The notes beneath the pieces were generated by a model. That model had not been told where the DNA came from. It was given only the letters and a program-made list of their open reading frames with translations, and made no database searches. A program made the translations under genes and the position numbers. A stretch of 64,000 nt of DNA from NCBI RefSeq assembly GCF_016836705.1, contig NZ_JAFCGY010000010.1, positions 1-64,000 on the forward strand, written 5' to 3'. Shown here one piece after another: positions 17,974-24,888 of the stretch. How positions within the stretch are numbered: position 1 is the stretch's first letter; every line of letters starts with the position of its first letter. The stretch is from Mesorhizobium caraganae. Lineage in GTDB: Bacteria; Pseudomonadota; Alphaproteobacteria; Rhizobiales; Rhizobiaceae.

Positions 17974-18261
17974 TCAGGACTTGCGGTTGCGGGCCGCGTC
18001 GGCGTTCTTGATGTCGAGACCGTAGATGAAGTCCTTGTCTTCCTTGTAGTGATTGATCATCGCCAGAATGGCGGCCGTGTTGAAGATCAGCACGGCGGCC
18101 GCCGCGACGGCGACGACGATCTTGATCCCGCTGTCGGGGATGTAGGGCCATGTCATGATGAGCACGAAGAGGATCGTCGCCCACAGGCAGACGATCAGGA
18201 GCGCGGATCCGCGCACGTCGGAACGGTACAGCGCTTCGATGCGCTGCTGCAGGTCTGACAT
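17974..18261 (-). CDS. Small two-helix membrane protein of unknown function
   Basis: A 95-residue protein with predicted membrane helices at about residues 19-37 and 46-68 and a polar tail. It is the first gene of the six-gene minus-strand operon and is transcribed divergently from dmmD across a 286-base regulatory gap containing the palindrome at 18327-18340. Divergent arrangement with the dimethylamine monooxygenase genes suggests co-regulation. Function unknown. Confidence 0.75.
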   Translation of the reverse strand: MSDLQQRIEALYRSDVRGSALLIVCLWATILFVLIMTWPYIPDSGIKIVVAVAAAAVLIFNTAAILAMINHYKEDKDFIYGLDIKNADAARNRKS

Positions 18262-18323
18262 CGGTTTTCCCCTTTATTCCAACGCCGGCTTCCGAATTGG
18301 CCGATCGTTGCCCTCTTTCAAGA

Positions 18324-18340
18324 GAGTGAAATTTTTTTCA
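18324..18340. promoter_or_regulatory. Candidate operator between dmmD and the small-membrane-protein operon
   Basis: GAGTGAAA (18324-18331) leads into a perfect palindrome TGAAA-TTTT-TTTCA (18327-18340). It lies about 65 bases before the minus-strand operon and 210 bases before dmmD. The same GAGTGAAA octamer occurs in front of the XRE-cupin regulator gene and tmm, so that regulator is the natural candidate to bind it. This is an inference from pattern and position. Confidence 0.45.
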
Positions 18341-18547
18341 TAAATTCAATCCGATTTGCGGAATTGTCAAGACGAATTTACGTTTGGTTAACCGGTCATT
18401 TGGTGTGGCAAATTTTGCCTGACAATGAAATTATTTGCTTACGGGTATTGCAGCGCCCGAACGTTTGCGATCAATATTCGCTCAAAGCTCCCGCCGCAGC
18501 GCAGGGGGCAGGGAACACAATTGAATTTTCGAACGGAGGATTAGCGG

Positions 18548-19681
18548 ATGACGGCATCCTGGAGATTTTCGACCCTGGCGGATCGCCATCGCGCGCTCGG
18601 CTCGAAGCTCGAAGACTGGAGCGGCATGGGTACCGCCTGGACCTACGACAAGGATGCCGACGAGGAATACACCGCCATCCGCACCAAAGCCGGGCTGATG
18701 GATGTGTCGGGCCTGAAGAAGGTCCACATCACCGGGCCGCATGCCTCGCACCTCATCGATCTCGCCACCACGCGCGATGTCGAAAAGATCTATCCCGGCA
18801 AGTCGGCCTATGCCTGCATGCTGAACGAGGCCGGAAAATTCACCGACGACTGCATCCTCTACCGCACCGGCCCGAACGCCTGGATGGTGGTGCACGGCTC
18901 GGGCACCGGCCATGAGGAATTGCAGCGCGCTTCCGTCGGCCGCGACGTCTCGCTGCGCTTCGACGACAATCTGCACGATCTGTCGCTGCAGGGGCCGACG
19001 GCGGTCGATTACCTCGCCAAGCACGTGCCGGGCATCCGCGATCTCAACTACTTCCATCACATGCAGACGCAGCTGTTCGGCTTTCCGGTGATGATCTCGC
19101 GCACCGGCTATACCGGCGAGCGCGGCTACGAAATCTTCTGCCGCGGCCAGGATGCCGGCACGATCTGGGACAGGATTCTCGACGAGGGCAAGAGCGCCGG
19201 CATCATTCCCTGCCGCTTCACCACGCTCGATATGCTGCGCGTTGAAAGCTACCTCTTGTTCTATCCCTACGACAATTCGCAGAAATACCCCTTCGAGAAC
19301 GAAGGCCCCGGCGACACGCTATGGGAACTTGGCCTCGACTTCACCGTCAGCCCGGGGAAAACCGGTTTCCGCGGCGCCGAGGAGCACTATCGGCTGAAAG
19401 GCAAGGAACGCTTCAAGATCTATGGCGTTCTGCTCGACGGCAAGGAGCCGGCCGACGAGGGCGCGCCGGTCTATCGCGACGGAAAGAAGGTCGGCGTGGT
19501 GACCTGCGCCATGTATTCGCCGCTGGTCAAGAAATCGATGGGCATCGCTCGCCTCGACGTCGATTGCGCGGTCAAGGACACCAAGCTCGAAATCCGCAAC
19601 AAGAGCGGTTCGATCAAGGCGACGGCGCAGCCGCTGCCCTTCGACGATCCGAAGAAAACCAAGCGCACCGCCAAGGGCTGA
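18548..19681 (+). CDS. dmmD: Dimethylamine monooxygenase-associated GcvT-like protein
   Basis: A 377-residue protein of the GcvT/aminomethyltransferase family, preceded by a CGGAGGA ribosome-binding site. It contains folate-domain segments such as DVSGLKKVHITGP (residues about 50-62) and SRTGYTGERGYE (about 183-194). It is first in an operon with the dmmA, dmmB and dmmC-type genes, the order known for dmmDABC of marine methylamine users. The expected role is to capture formaldehyde released during oxidative N-demethylation of dimethylamine onto tetrahydrofolate. It is too long and in the wrong context for glycine cleavage, since no gcvH or gcvP is nearby. Confidence 0.85.
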   Translation: MTASWRFSTLADRHRALGSKLEDWSGMGTAWTYDKDADEEYTAIRTKAGLMDVSGLKKVHITGPHASHLIDLATTRDVEKIYPGKSAYACMLNEAGKFTDDCILYRTGPNAWMVVHGSGTGHEELQRASVGRDVSLRFDDNLHDLSLQGPTAVDYLAKHVPGIRDLNYFHHMQTQLFGFPVMISRTGYTGERGYEIFCRGQDAGTIWDRILDEGKSAGIIPCRFTTLDMLRVESYLLFYPYDNSQKYPFENEGPGDTLWELGLDFTVSPGKTGFRGAEEHYRLKGKERFKIYGVLLDGKEPADEGAPVYRDGKKVGVVTCAMYSPLVKKSMGIARLDVDCAVKDTKLEIRNKSGSIKATAQPLPFDDPKKTKRTAKG

Positions 19682-19722
19682 GGCATTATCGACAGCGAGG
19701 GGATTTAGGGCACAAAGAGAGA

Positions 19723-20319
19723 ATGGCAGCCAAGACGATCATCAGCCGGCCCATTTACGGAACCCTGTCTCCGCAGCCCGGCAAGCATCATCTTTTTCTG
19801 GCGGATGCGGAAGGCGCGCTGGCGATCGTTGATATGGCAAAGACGGCCCCGCTTGGTTTCTTCGATGGGGCCGAGATCGTCTTCATTCCTGGTCCCGACG
19901 GCAAGCACGTTGCCGTTCTTGAGGCATTGAAGCCCGCGCAATTTCACGTCGCGCCGTCCTTCGCCAGCCTCTTGCCGAGGCTGAAGCAGACGCTGGCCAA
20001 CGCTCATATGGGCCTGCGCCTCTATCTCGCTGGCACTGAAGGACTGATCGGCCAGGCCATGCAGGTGGCGCTCGAAGCCGGCATTGACCACACCTCCATG
20101 CAGACCGAGCATCGCGGCTCGCTGGCGCGGCGCATGCAGTGCGTGCACTGCAAGGGCATCACCGAAAACGTGACGACGCAGCCGGCGACCTGTTCGCATT
20201 GCGGCCTGCTGCTTCTGGTGCGCGACCACTATTCAAGGCGCCTCGCCGCCTTCCAAGGCGTCTGCATCAACGCCGAGGATCGCTCAGAAATTCCTCCGAT
20301 GGAGGAGGCTTTCCCATGA
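19723..20319 (+). CDS. dmmA: Dimethylamine monooxygenase subunit, DmmA-like
   Basis: A 198-residue protein with a C-terminal zinc-ribbon-like pair of knuckles: CVHC near residue 138 and CSHC near 155. The N-terminal half is a mixed alpha/beta domain without a catalytic motif that I can name. The ATG at 19723 follows an AAAGAGAG leader. The stop codon overlaps the start of dmmB (ATGA). Position and size match the small subunit of dimethylamine monooxygenase, which oxidises dimethylamine to methylamine and formaldehyde with NADPH and oxygen. The individual function of this subunit is not established. Confidence 0.8.
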   Translation: MAAKTIISRPIYGTLSPQPGKHHLFLADAEGALAIVDMAKTAPLGFFDGAEIVFIPGPDGKHVAVLEALKPAQFHVAPSFASLLPRLKQTLANAHMGLRLYLAGTEGLIGQAMQVALEAGIDHTSMQTEHRGSLARRMQCVHCKGITENVTTQPATCSHCGLLLLVRDHYSRRLAAFQGVCINAEDRSEIPPMEEAFP

Positions 20320-21281
20320 GCACCGGCACCACCAAGCTCGATGTCGTGGTCAGCGATGTCGTCCCGGTCAACGATCTGGTCACCCGCTTCCATTTCCGCC
20401 GCCGTGACGGCGAGCTGTTGCCGACCTTTTCGGGCGGCGCCCATGTCGTGGTCGAGATGCGCGACGGCGACCGCACCAGGCTCAATCCCTATTCGCTGAT
20501 GGGCTCGCCGCTCGACACGCGCGAATACACGATCAGCGTGCGCCGCGTCGATGCCGGCCGTGGCGGCTCGCTGTTCATGCACAGCAGGGTCCACGCCGGC
20601 CTGGAGATGGTGATCAGCTATCCGGTCAATCTGTTCTCGCTTGACCTCCGGGCAAAGAAGCACCTGATGCTTGCGGGCGGCATCGGCATCACGCCGTTCA
20701 TGGCGCAGACCGCGCAGCTCGCGGGCTCGGGCGGCAATTTCGAGTTACACTATACATGCCGTACCGCGTCGCTCGGCACCTATGCCGATGTGCTGCAGGA
20801 GCGCTATGGCCGCCGCATTCGGCTCTACCACGACGACCGCGAGGAGCGCATCGAGCTCGACCGGCTGCTGACCTCCCAGCCGCTTGGAACGCATCTCTAT
20901 GTCTGCGGCCCGGCCGGCATGATCAACTGGGTACGAGCCCGCGCGGCAGAACTGGGCTGGCCGCCGGAGACCGTGCACTACGAGCATTTCGCGGCACCGC
21001 AGCCCGGCCTGCCGTTCGACGTCACACTTGCCGTCAGCGGCAAGACTATCCGCGTCGGCGAGCAGCAGAGCCTGCTCGAAGCGATCGAGGCGGCCGGCGT
21101 CGATCCGCCCTATCTCTGCCGCGGCGGCGTCTGCGGCCAGTGCGAGACCAATGTCATCTCGTATGACGGCAAGTTCATCCACAACGACCACTGGCTGGGC
21201 GAGGAAGACCATCGCTCCGGCTGCAAGATCATGCCGTGCGTGTCGCGCTTCGAAGGCAAGTCGCTGGTCTTGGAGCGGTAG
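20316..21281 (+). CDS. dmmB: Dimethylamine monooxygenase reductase subunit
   Basis: A 321-residue PDR/VanB-type oxidoreductase. In order it has a flavin-binding barrel with NPYSLMG near residue 66, a pyridine-nucleotide-binding domain with GGIGITPF near 120, and a C-terminal plant-type 2Fe-2S domain with CRGGVCGQC and a later cysteine in KIMPC. It should pass electrons from NAD(P)H to the haem-containing DmmC. I start it at the ATG overlapping the dmmA stop; longer upstream reading lies inside dmmA. It is the second last gene of the dmmDABC operon. Confidence 0.88.
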   Translation: MSTGTTKLDVVVSDVVPVNDLVTRFHFRRRDGELLPTFSGGAHVVVEMRDGDRTRLNPYSLMGSPLDTREYTISVRRVDAGRGGSLFMHSRVHAGLEMVISYPVNLFSLDLRAKKHLMLAGGIGITPFMAQTAQLAGSGGNFELHYTCRTASLGTYADVLQERYGRRIRLYHDDREERIELDRLLTSQPLGTHLYVCGPAGMINWVRARAAELGWPPETVHYEHFAAPQPGLPFDVTLAVSGKTIRVGEQQSLLEAIEAAGVDPPYLCRGGVCGQCETNVISYDGKFIHNDHWLGEEDHRSGCKIMPCVSRFEGKSLVLER

Positions 21282-21290
21282 GAGGAAATC

Positions 21291-22331
21291 ATGGGCATCA
21301 CCTTTCGCAAGGAAACGTTTCGCGACGATTTCACCTTCAAGAACAGCCCGGAGCACATCAGGCGGTTTCCGTTTCCGTTCCACGAAGACAGCTACATGTA
21401 TGCGGTCAACATTGAGCCGCATGTCGTCGGTCCCAAGGGCAGCGTGCTGGAAAACCTGATCGACGTCGACGAGCACTATGTCGCCGAGATGCAGGACCGC
21501 GCTTTGGTGCTGGCCGAGGACCCGCTGCGCTGTCAGTCGCTGCCGCATATGACGCTGGCCGGCTGGGACCTGCTCGAACTCCTGATGGAGCAGCAGGCGC
21601 TCGGCTATCCCGAGCATTTCACGCTGACCCGCGACGGCGACCGCTGGCGCTGGATCAACCGGCCGCTCGGCATCGACGACACCTTCACCTTCGGCGACAC
21701 CTCGACGCTGCCCTACGGGCCGATGGAGTACATCACCCGCCAGAGCCAGGGCGATTTCTGCATCCTCGACCAGCGCGACGGCAATCTGTGGATGGACGCC
21801 GGCATGGTCACCACCCAGGCCGACTGGTCGCTCGATTTCGACATCGGCATGAACTTCTTCGAATGGCATGCGCCGGTGCCGCTGGCGCATGAGAAGGGGA
21901 TTTTCGTCAGGGCGCTGAAATTCCTCACCAACATCCAGCAGGGCAAGCCGGCGCGGCGGCTGAACTGGACGATGACCATCAATCCGCGCCTCGACACCAG
22001 CCCGGAAAACTATCACAAATGGGGACCGGACCGCACCACGGTGACGCCCGAAAATGTCGGCGACAAGGTGCATCTGCGCGTCGAATTGCAGAGCTTCTGG
22101 CGCCTGCCGCGCTCCAACGGCATCGTCTTCCCGATCCGCTGCTACCTCATCAAGATGGACGAGCTGGTGACGCAGCCGAAATGGGCGCGGCGCCTGCACC
22201 GCGTCCTCCGCGACCTGCCGGAAGAGCTCGCCACCTACAAGGGCCTGACGCGGTACAGGCCGACGCTGGTGGAATGGCTGTCGAAGCTGGATGATGGCAG
22301 CGCGACGAGCCCGGGGTTTGGGCCGGACTAA
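21291..22331 (+). CDS. dmmC: Dimethylamine monooxygenase catalytic haem subunit (DUF3445)
   Basis: A 346-residue protein of the DUF3445 family, the haem-dependent oxidative N-demethylase type. It begins 10 bases after dmmB with an AGGAGG-like site (GGAGGAAATC). Characteristic segments include an HMTLAGWDLLELL stretch near residue 85 and a QSFWRLPRSNGIVFPIR stretch near 270. It should hold the haem oxygenation site for dimethylamine. Proteins of this family also act on other secondary methylamines, so substrate is inferred from the surrounding tmm, tdm and gmaS genes. Confidence 0.87.
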   Translation: MGITFRKETFRDDFTFKNSPEHIRRFPFPFHEDSYMYAVNIEPHVVGPKGSVLENLIDVDEHYVAEMQDRALVLAEDPLRCQSLPHMTLAGWDLLELLMEQQALGYPEHFTLTRDGDRWRWINRPLGIDDTFTFGDTSTLPYGPMEYITRQSQGDFCILDQRDGNLWMDAGMVTTQADWSLDFDIGMNFFEWHAPVPLAHEKGIFVRALKFLTNIQQGKPARRLNWTMTINPRLDTSPENYHKWGPDRTTVTPENVGDKVHLRVELQSFWRLPRSNGIVFPIRCYLIKMDELVTQPKWARRLHRVLRDLPEELATYKGLTRYRPTLVEWLSKLDDGSATSPGFGPD

Positions 22332-22334
22332 AAG

Positions 22335-22476
22335 ACCCCCTCATCCGGCCGCTTCGCGGCCACCTTCTCCCCGAGGGGAGAAGAGATCGCCAGCGCCGCC
22401 TCCTCTCCCCTCGGGGAGAGGTCGGATTGCCCCGAATTGCTCTTGCAATTCGGTTGGCAATCCGGGTGAGGGGGGC
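22335..22476. repeat. Intergenic palindromic repeat, family B
   Basis: Inverted ends CCCCCTCATCCGG and its partner CCGGGTGAGGGGG flank an inner pair built on TCTCCCC-GAGGGGAGA. The element lies exactly between the convergent genes dmmC and the XRE-cupin regulator and may act as a bidirectional transcription end. A related copy is at 48330-48543. Confidence 0.85.
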
Positions 22477-22480
22477 TTCG

Positions 22481-23200
22481 CTACCCCGCACTATTCTGCG
22501 GATAACAAATAATCGACAGGTACCGCATCGGCAGCTTTGTCAGCTGCTCCGGTCCATGCGGCGCGTCGGCGTCGAAGAACAGGCTGTCGCCCGGCTTCAT
22601 CGGATAGAGGTTGCTGCCGTGGCGGTAAACCACTTCACCCTCCAGCATGTAGAGGAACTCCATGCCTTCATGCTGGAAGGTCGGGAACACGTCCGAATCC
22701 TCGGTCAGCGTGATCAGATAGGGCTCGACGACGACGCCGCTGGTGTTGGAGCCGATATGCCCCAAGAGATTGTACTGGTGGCCGGCGCGCGTGCCGCGGC
22801 GCTCGACATCGAGGCCTTCGCCGGCTTTGACGAAGACGGCGCTGCGCTCTTCCTCGAAGCGGCGGAAGAAGGCGGTGACGGGAACGCCAAGCGCTCTGGA
22901 CAGCGCCTGCAGCGTCGTCAGCGACGGCGAGGTGATGCCGTTTTCGATCTTCGACAGCATGCCCAGCGAAATGTCGGTGGCAACGGCGAGATCGGCGACA
23001 GTGATGCCGAGCTTCTTGCGGAAGGCGCGCACCTCGCGGCCGATCGCCACCTCCAGCACCTTTTCGCGTGTGTCGCGGACGGCATGCGGATTCTGTGTCA
23101 GCGGCGTGCGGATGGTCTTCCCGTCCACCGAGACTTTCGCCAGCGGCTTTGCCTTGGCCGGATCGGCGCCGGGCTTGAGATCGGATGCTGTCTTCGCCAT
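22481..23200 (-). CDS. XRE-family regulator with C-terminal cupin domain
   Basis: A 239-residue regulator. The N-terminal helix-turn-helix is at residues about 55-110 (VADLAVATDISLGMLSKIENG) and a cupin sensing domain at about 150-235 contains HEGMEFLYMLEGEV and PGDSLFF segments. An unusual N-terminal extension of about 45 residues, rich in Lys and Pro, precedes the DNA-binding domain. The gene lies between dmmC and tmm, divergent from tmm, so it is the best candidate for local control of methylated-amine genes. A GAGTGAAA octamer lies 30 bases upstream of its own start, suggesting autoregulation. Confidence 0.88.
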   Translation of the reverse strand: MAKTASDLKPGADPAKAKPLAKVSVDGKTIRTPLTQNPHAVRDTREKVLEVAIGREVRAFRKKLGITVADLAVATDISLGMLSKIENGITSPSLTTLQALSRALGVPVTAFFRRFEEERSAVFVKAGEGLDVERRGTRAGHQYNLLGHIGSNTSGVVVEPYLITLTEDSDVFPTFQHEGMEFLYMLEGEVVYRHGSNLYPMKPGDSLFFDADAPHGPEQLTKLPMRYLSIICYPQNSAG

Positions 23201-23228
23201 GTCGCCGCTCCCAGGAATCGCAGATTTA

Positions 23229-23236
23229 TTTCACTC
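23229..23236 (-). promoter_or_regulatory. GAGTGAAA motif upstream of the XRE-cupin gene
   Basis: The minus strand reads GAGTGAAA, 30 bases before the regulator's ATG. The + strand around it also forms a short inverted repeat, TTCAC-N5-GTGAA. The octamer is shared with 18324-18331 and 23415-23422. Confidence 0.4.
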
Positions 23237-23414
23237 AAGGTGAACATATTCGCTGCCGATACAGAAACGCAACCGCGACAGCAAGCCCTTAAGTCGAATG
23301 GTGTCGGGTCCGGATTTGCGCTGCCATCGGTTTTTGCCGAAAATCCGCTGGGACGAAACGCGGTTTCGCCACAAGCCCTGTTGACAGCATCGAAGGGGCA
23401 ATTACTGTCACTGT

Positions 23415-23431
23415 GAGTGAAATTTGTTTCG
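23415..23431 (+). promoter_or_regulatory. Candidate operator upstream of tmm
   Basis: GAGTGAAA (23415-23422) followed by TTTG and TTTCG, a one-mismatch version of the TGAAA-N4-TTTCA palindrome. It is about 85 bases before the tmm start. Together with the site in front of the regulator gene it sits in the 312-base divergent gap. Confidence 0.45.
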
Positions 23432-23435
23432 TAAG

Positions 23436-23490
23436 AGCAATCCTGGGAAAGCGTGAAACGGTTTTCCCGCAGGAATTGCGTCAAAAGTTG
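23436..23490. repeat. Intergenic element, family D, copy 1
   Basis: A short element with GCAATCCTGGGAAA at one end and GGAATTGCGTCAAA at the other, containing GTGAAACGGTTTTCCC in the middle. A longer copy with the same landmarks lies at 53008-53095. It occupies the tmm leader between the candidate operator and the ribosome-binding site. Confidence 0.7.
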
Positions 23491-23512
23491 AAATGAGACC
23501 GGGAGGCCTGCC

Positions 23513-24871
23513 ATGAACACTCGCGTTGCCGTCATTGGAGCCGGGCCCTCCGGCCTGGCCCAGCTCAGGGCCTTCAAGTCGGCCGAAGACAAGGGCGCCA
23601 CCATTCCTGAAATCGTCTGCTTCGAAAAGCAGTCCGACTGGGGCGGCCTGTGGAACTACACCTGGCGCACCGGCCTCGACGAACACGGCGATCCTGTCCA
23701 CGGCTCGATGTACCGCTACCTCTGGTCGAACGGACCGAAGGAATGTCTGGAATTCGCCGACTACACATTCGAGGAGCATTTCGGCCGGCCGATCGGCTCC
23801 TACCCGCCGCGCGCCGTTTTGTGGGACTACATCAAGGGCCGCGTCGAGAAATCGGGCCTGCGCAAATGGGTGCGTTTCAATAGCCCGGTGCGCATGGTGA
23901 CCTTCTCGGACGTGACGAAGAAATTCACCGTCACCGCGCATGATCGCACCAACGACGTCACCTACTCCGAAGAATTCGACAATGTCGTCGTCGCCTCCGG
24001 GCATTTCTCCGTCCCCAACGTTCCCTATTTCGAAGGCTTTTCGACCTTCAACGGCCGCATCCTGCACAGCCATGATTTCCGCGACGCGATGGAGTTCAAG
24101 GGCAAGGATATCCTGATCATCGGCCGTTCGTATTCGGCCGAGGACATCGGCTCGCAATGCTACAAATACGGCGCCAAATCGATCACCTCCAGCTACCGCT
24201 CCAAGCCGATGGGCTTCAAATGGCCGGAGAACTGGAAAGAGGTGCCGCTGTTGCAGAAGGTCGTCGGCAAGACCGCGCACTTCAAGGACGGCACCACCAA
24301 GGACGTCGACGCCATCATCCTGTGCACCGGCTATCTGCATTCCTTCCCCTTCCTCACCGACGATCTCAAGCTCAAGACCGCCAATCGCATGTGGCCGCTC
24401 GACCTCTATGAGGGCGTCGTCTGGGAGAAGAACCCGAAACTGTCCTATATCGGCATGCAGGACCAGTTCTACACTTTCAACATGTTCGACGCCCAGGCGT
24501 GGTTCGCCCGCGACGTCATCATGGGCCGCATCAAGCTGCCGTCGTCGCAGGCGATGGCCGAGCACAGCGCAAAATGGCGCGCCCGTGAGGAGACGCTCGA
24601 AGACGCCGAACAGATGATCTGGTTCCAGGGCGACTACACTAAGGAATTGATGGACCAGACCGACTATCCCGGCTTCGACGTCGAGGCTGTCAACCAGACC
24701 TTCATGGAGTGGGAGCACCACAAGGCCGAAGACATTATGAGCTTCCGCGACCACGCCTACCGCTCGCTGATGACCGGCACCATGGCGCCGCTGCATCATA
24801 CGCCCTGGCTGCAGGCGCTGGACGATTCCATGGAGAGCTATCTCGAGGTCAAAGGGGTGGCGGCCGAGTAG
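23513..24871 (+). CDS. tmm: Trimethylamine monooxygenase
   Basis: A 452-residue class B flavin monooxygenase. The FAD-binding motif GAGPSG is at residues 9-14. The FMO fingerprint FxGxxxHxxxF is at 179-189 (F179, G181, H185, F189). A second nucleotide-binding turn follows at about 202-210 (IIGRSYSAED). The length and the sequence around the fingerprint match bacterial Tmm (EC 1.14.13.148), which oxidises trimethylamine to its N-oxide with NADPH. The ribosome-binding site GGGAGG is well placed. It converges with the transporter gene at 24889, only 17 bases away. A general flavin monooxygenase role is possible, but the neighbours make trimethylamine by far the likeliest substrate. Confidence 0.92.
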   Translation: MNTRVAVIGAGPSGLAQLRAFKSAEDKGATIPEIVCFEKQSDWGGLWNYTWRTGLDEHGDPVHGSMYRYLWSNGPKECLEFADYTFEEHFGRPIGSYPPRAVLWDYIKGRVEKSGLRKWVRFNSPVRMVTFSDVTKKFTVTAHDRTNDVTYSEEFDNVVVASGHFSVPNVPYFEGFSTFNGRILHSHDFRDAMEFKGKDILIIGRSYSAEDIGSQCYKYGAKSITSSYRSKPMGFKWPENWKEVPLLQKVVGKTAHFKDGTTKDVDAIILCTGYLHSFPFLTDDLKLKTANRMWPLDLYEGVVWEKNPKLSYIGMQDQFYTFNMFDAQAWFARDVIMGRIKLPSSQAMAEHSAKWRAREETLEDAEQMIWFQGDYTKELMDQTDYPGFDVEAVNQTFMEWEHHKAEDIMSFRDHAYRSLMTGTMAPLHHTPWLQALDDSMESYLEVKGVAAE

Positions 24872-24888
24872 AGGCGGTATCGCCCTGC

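Noticed and set aside
18548..19681. Glycine cleavage system T protein
   Set aside because: No gcvH or gcvP nearby, and the gene is the first of a dmmDABC-type operon.
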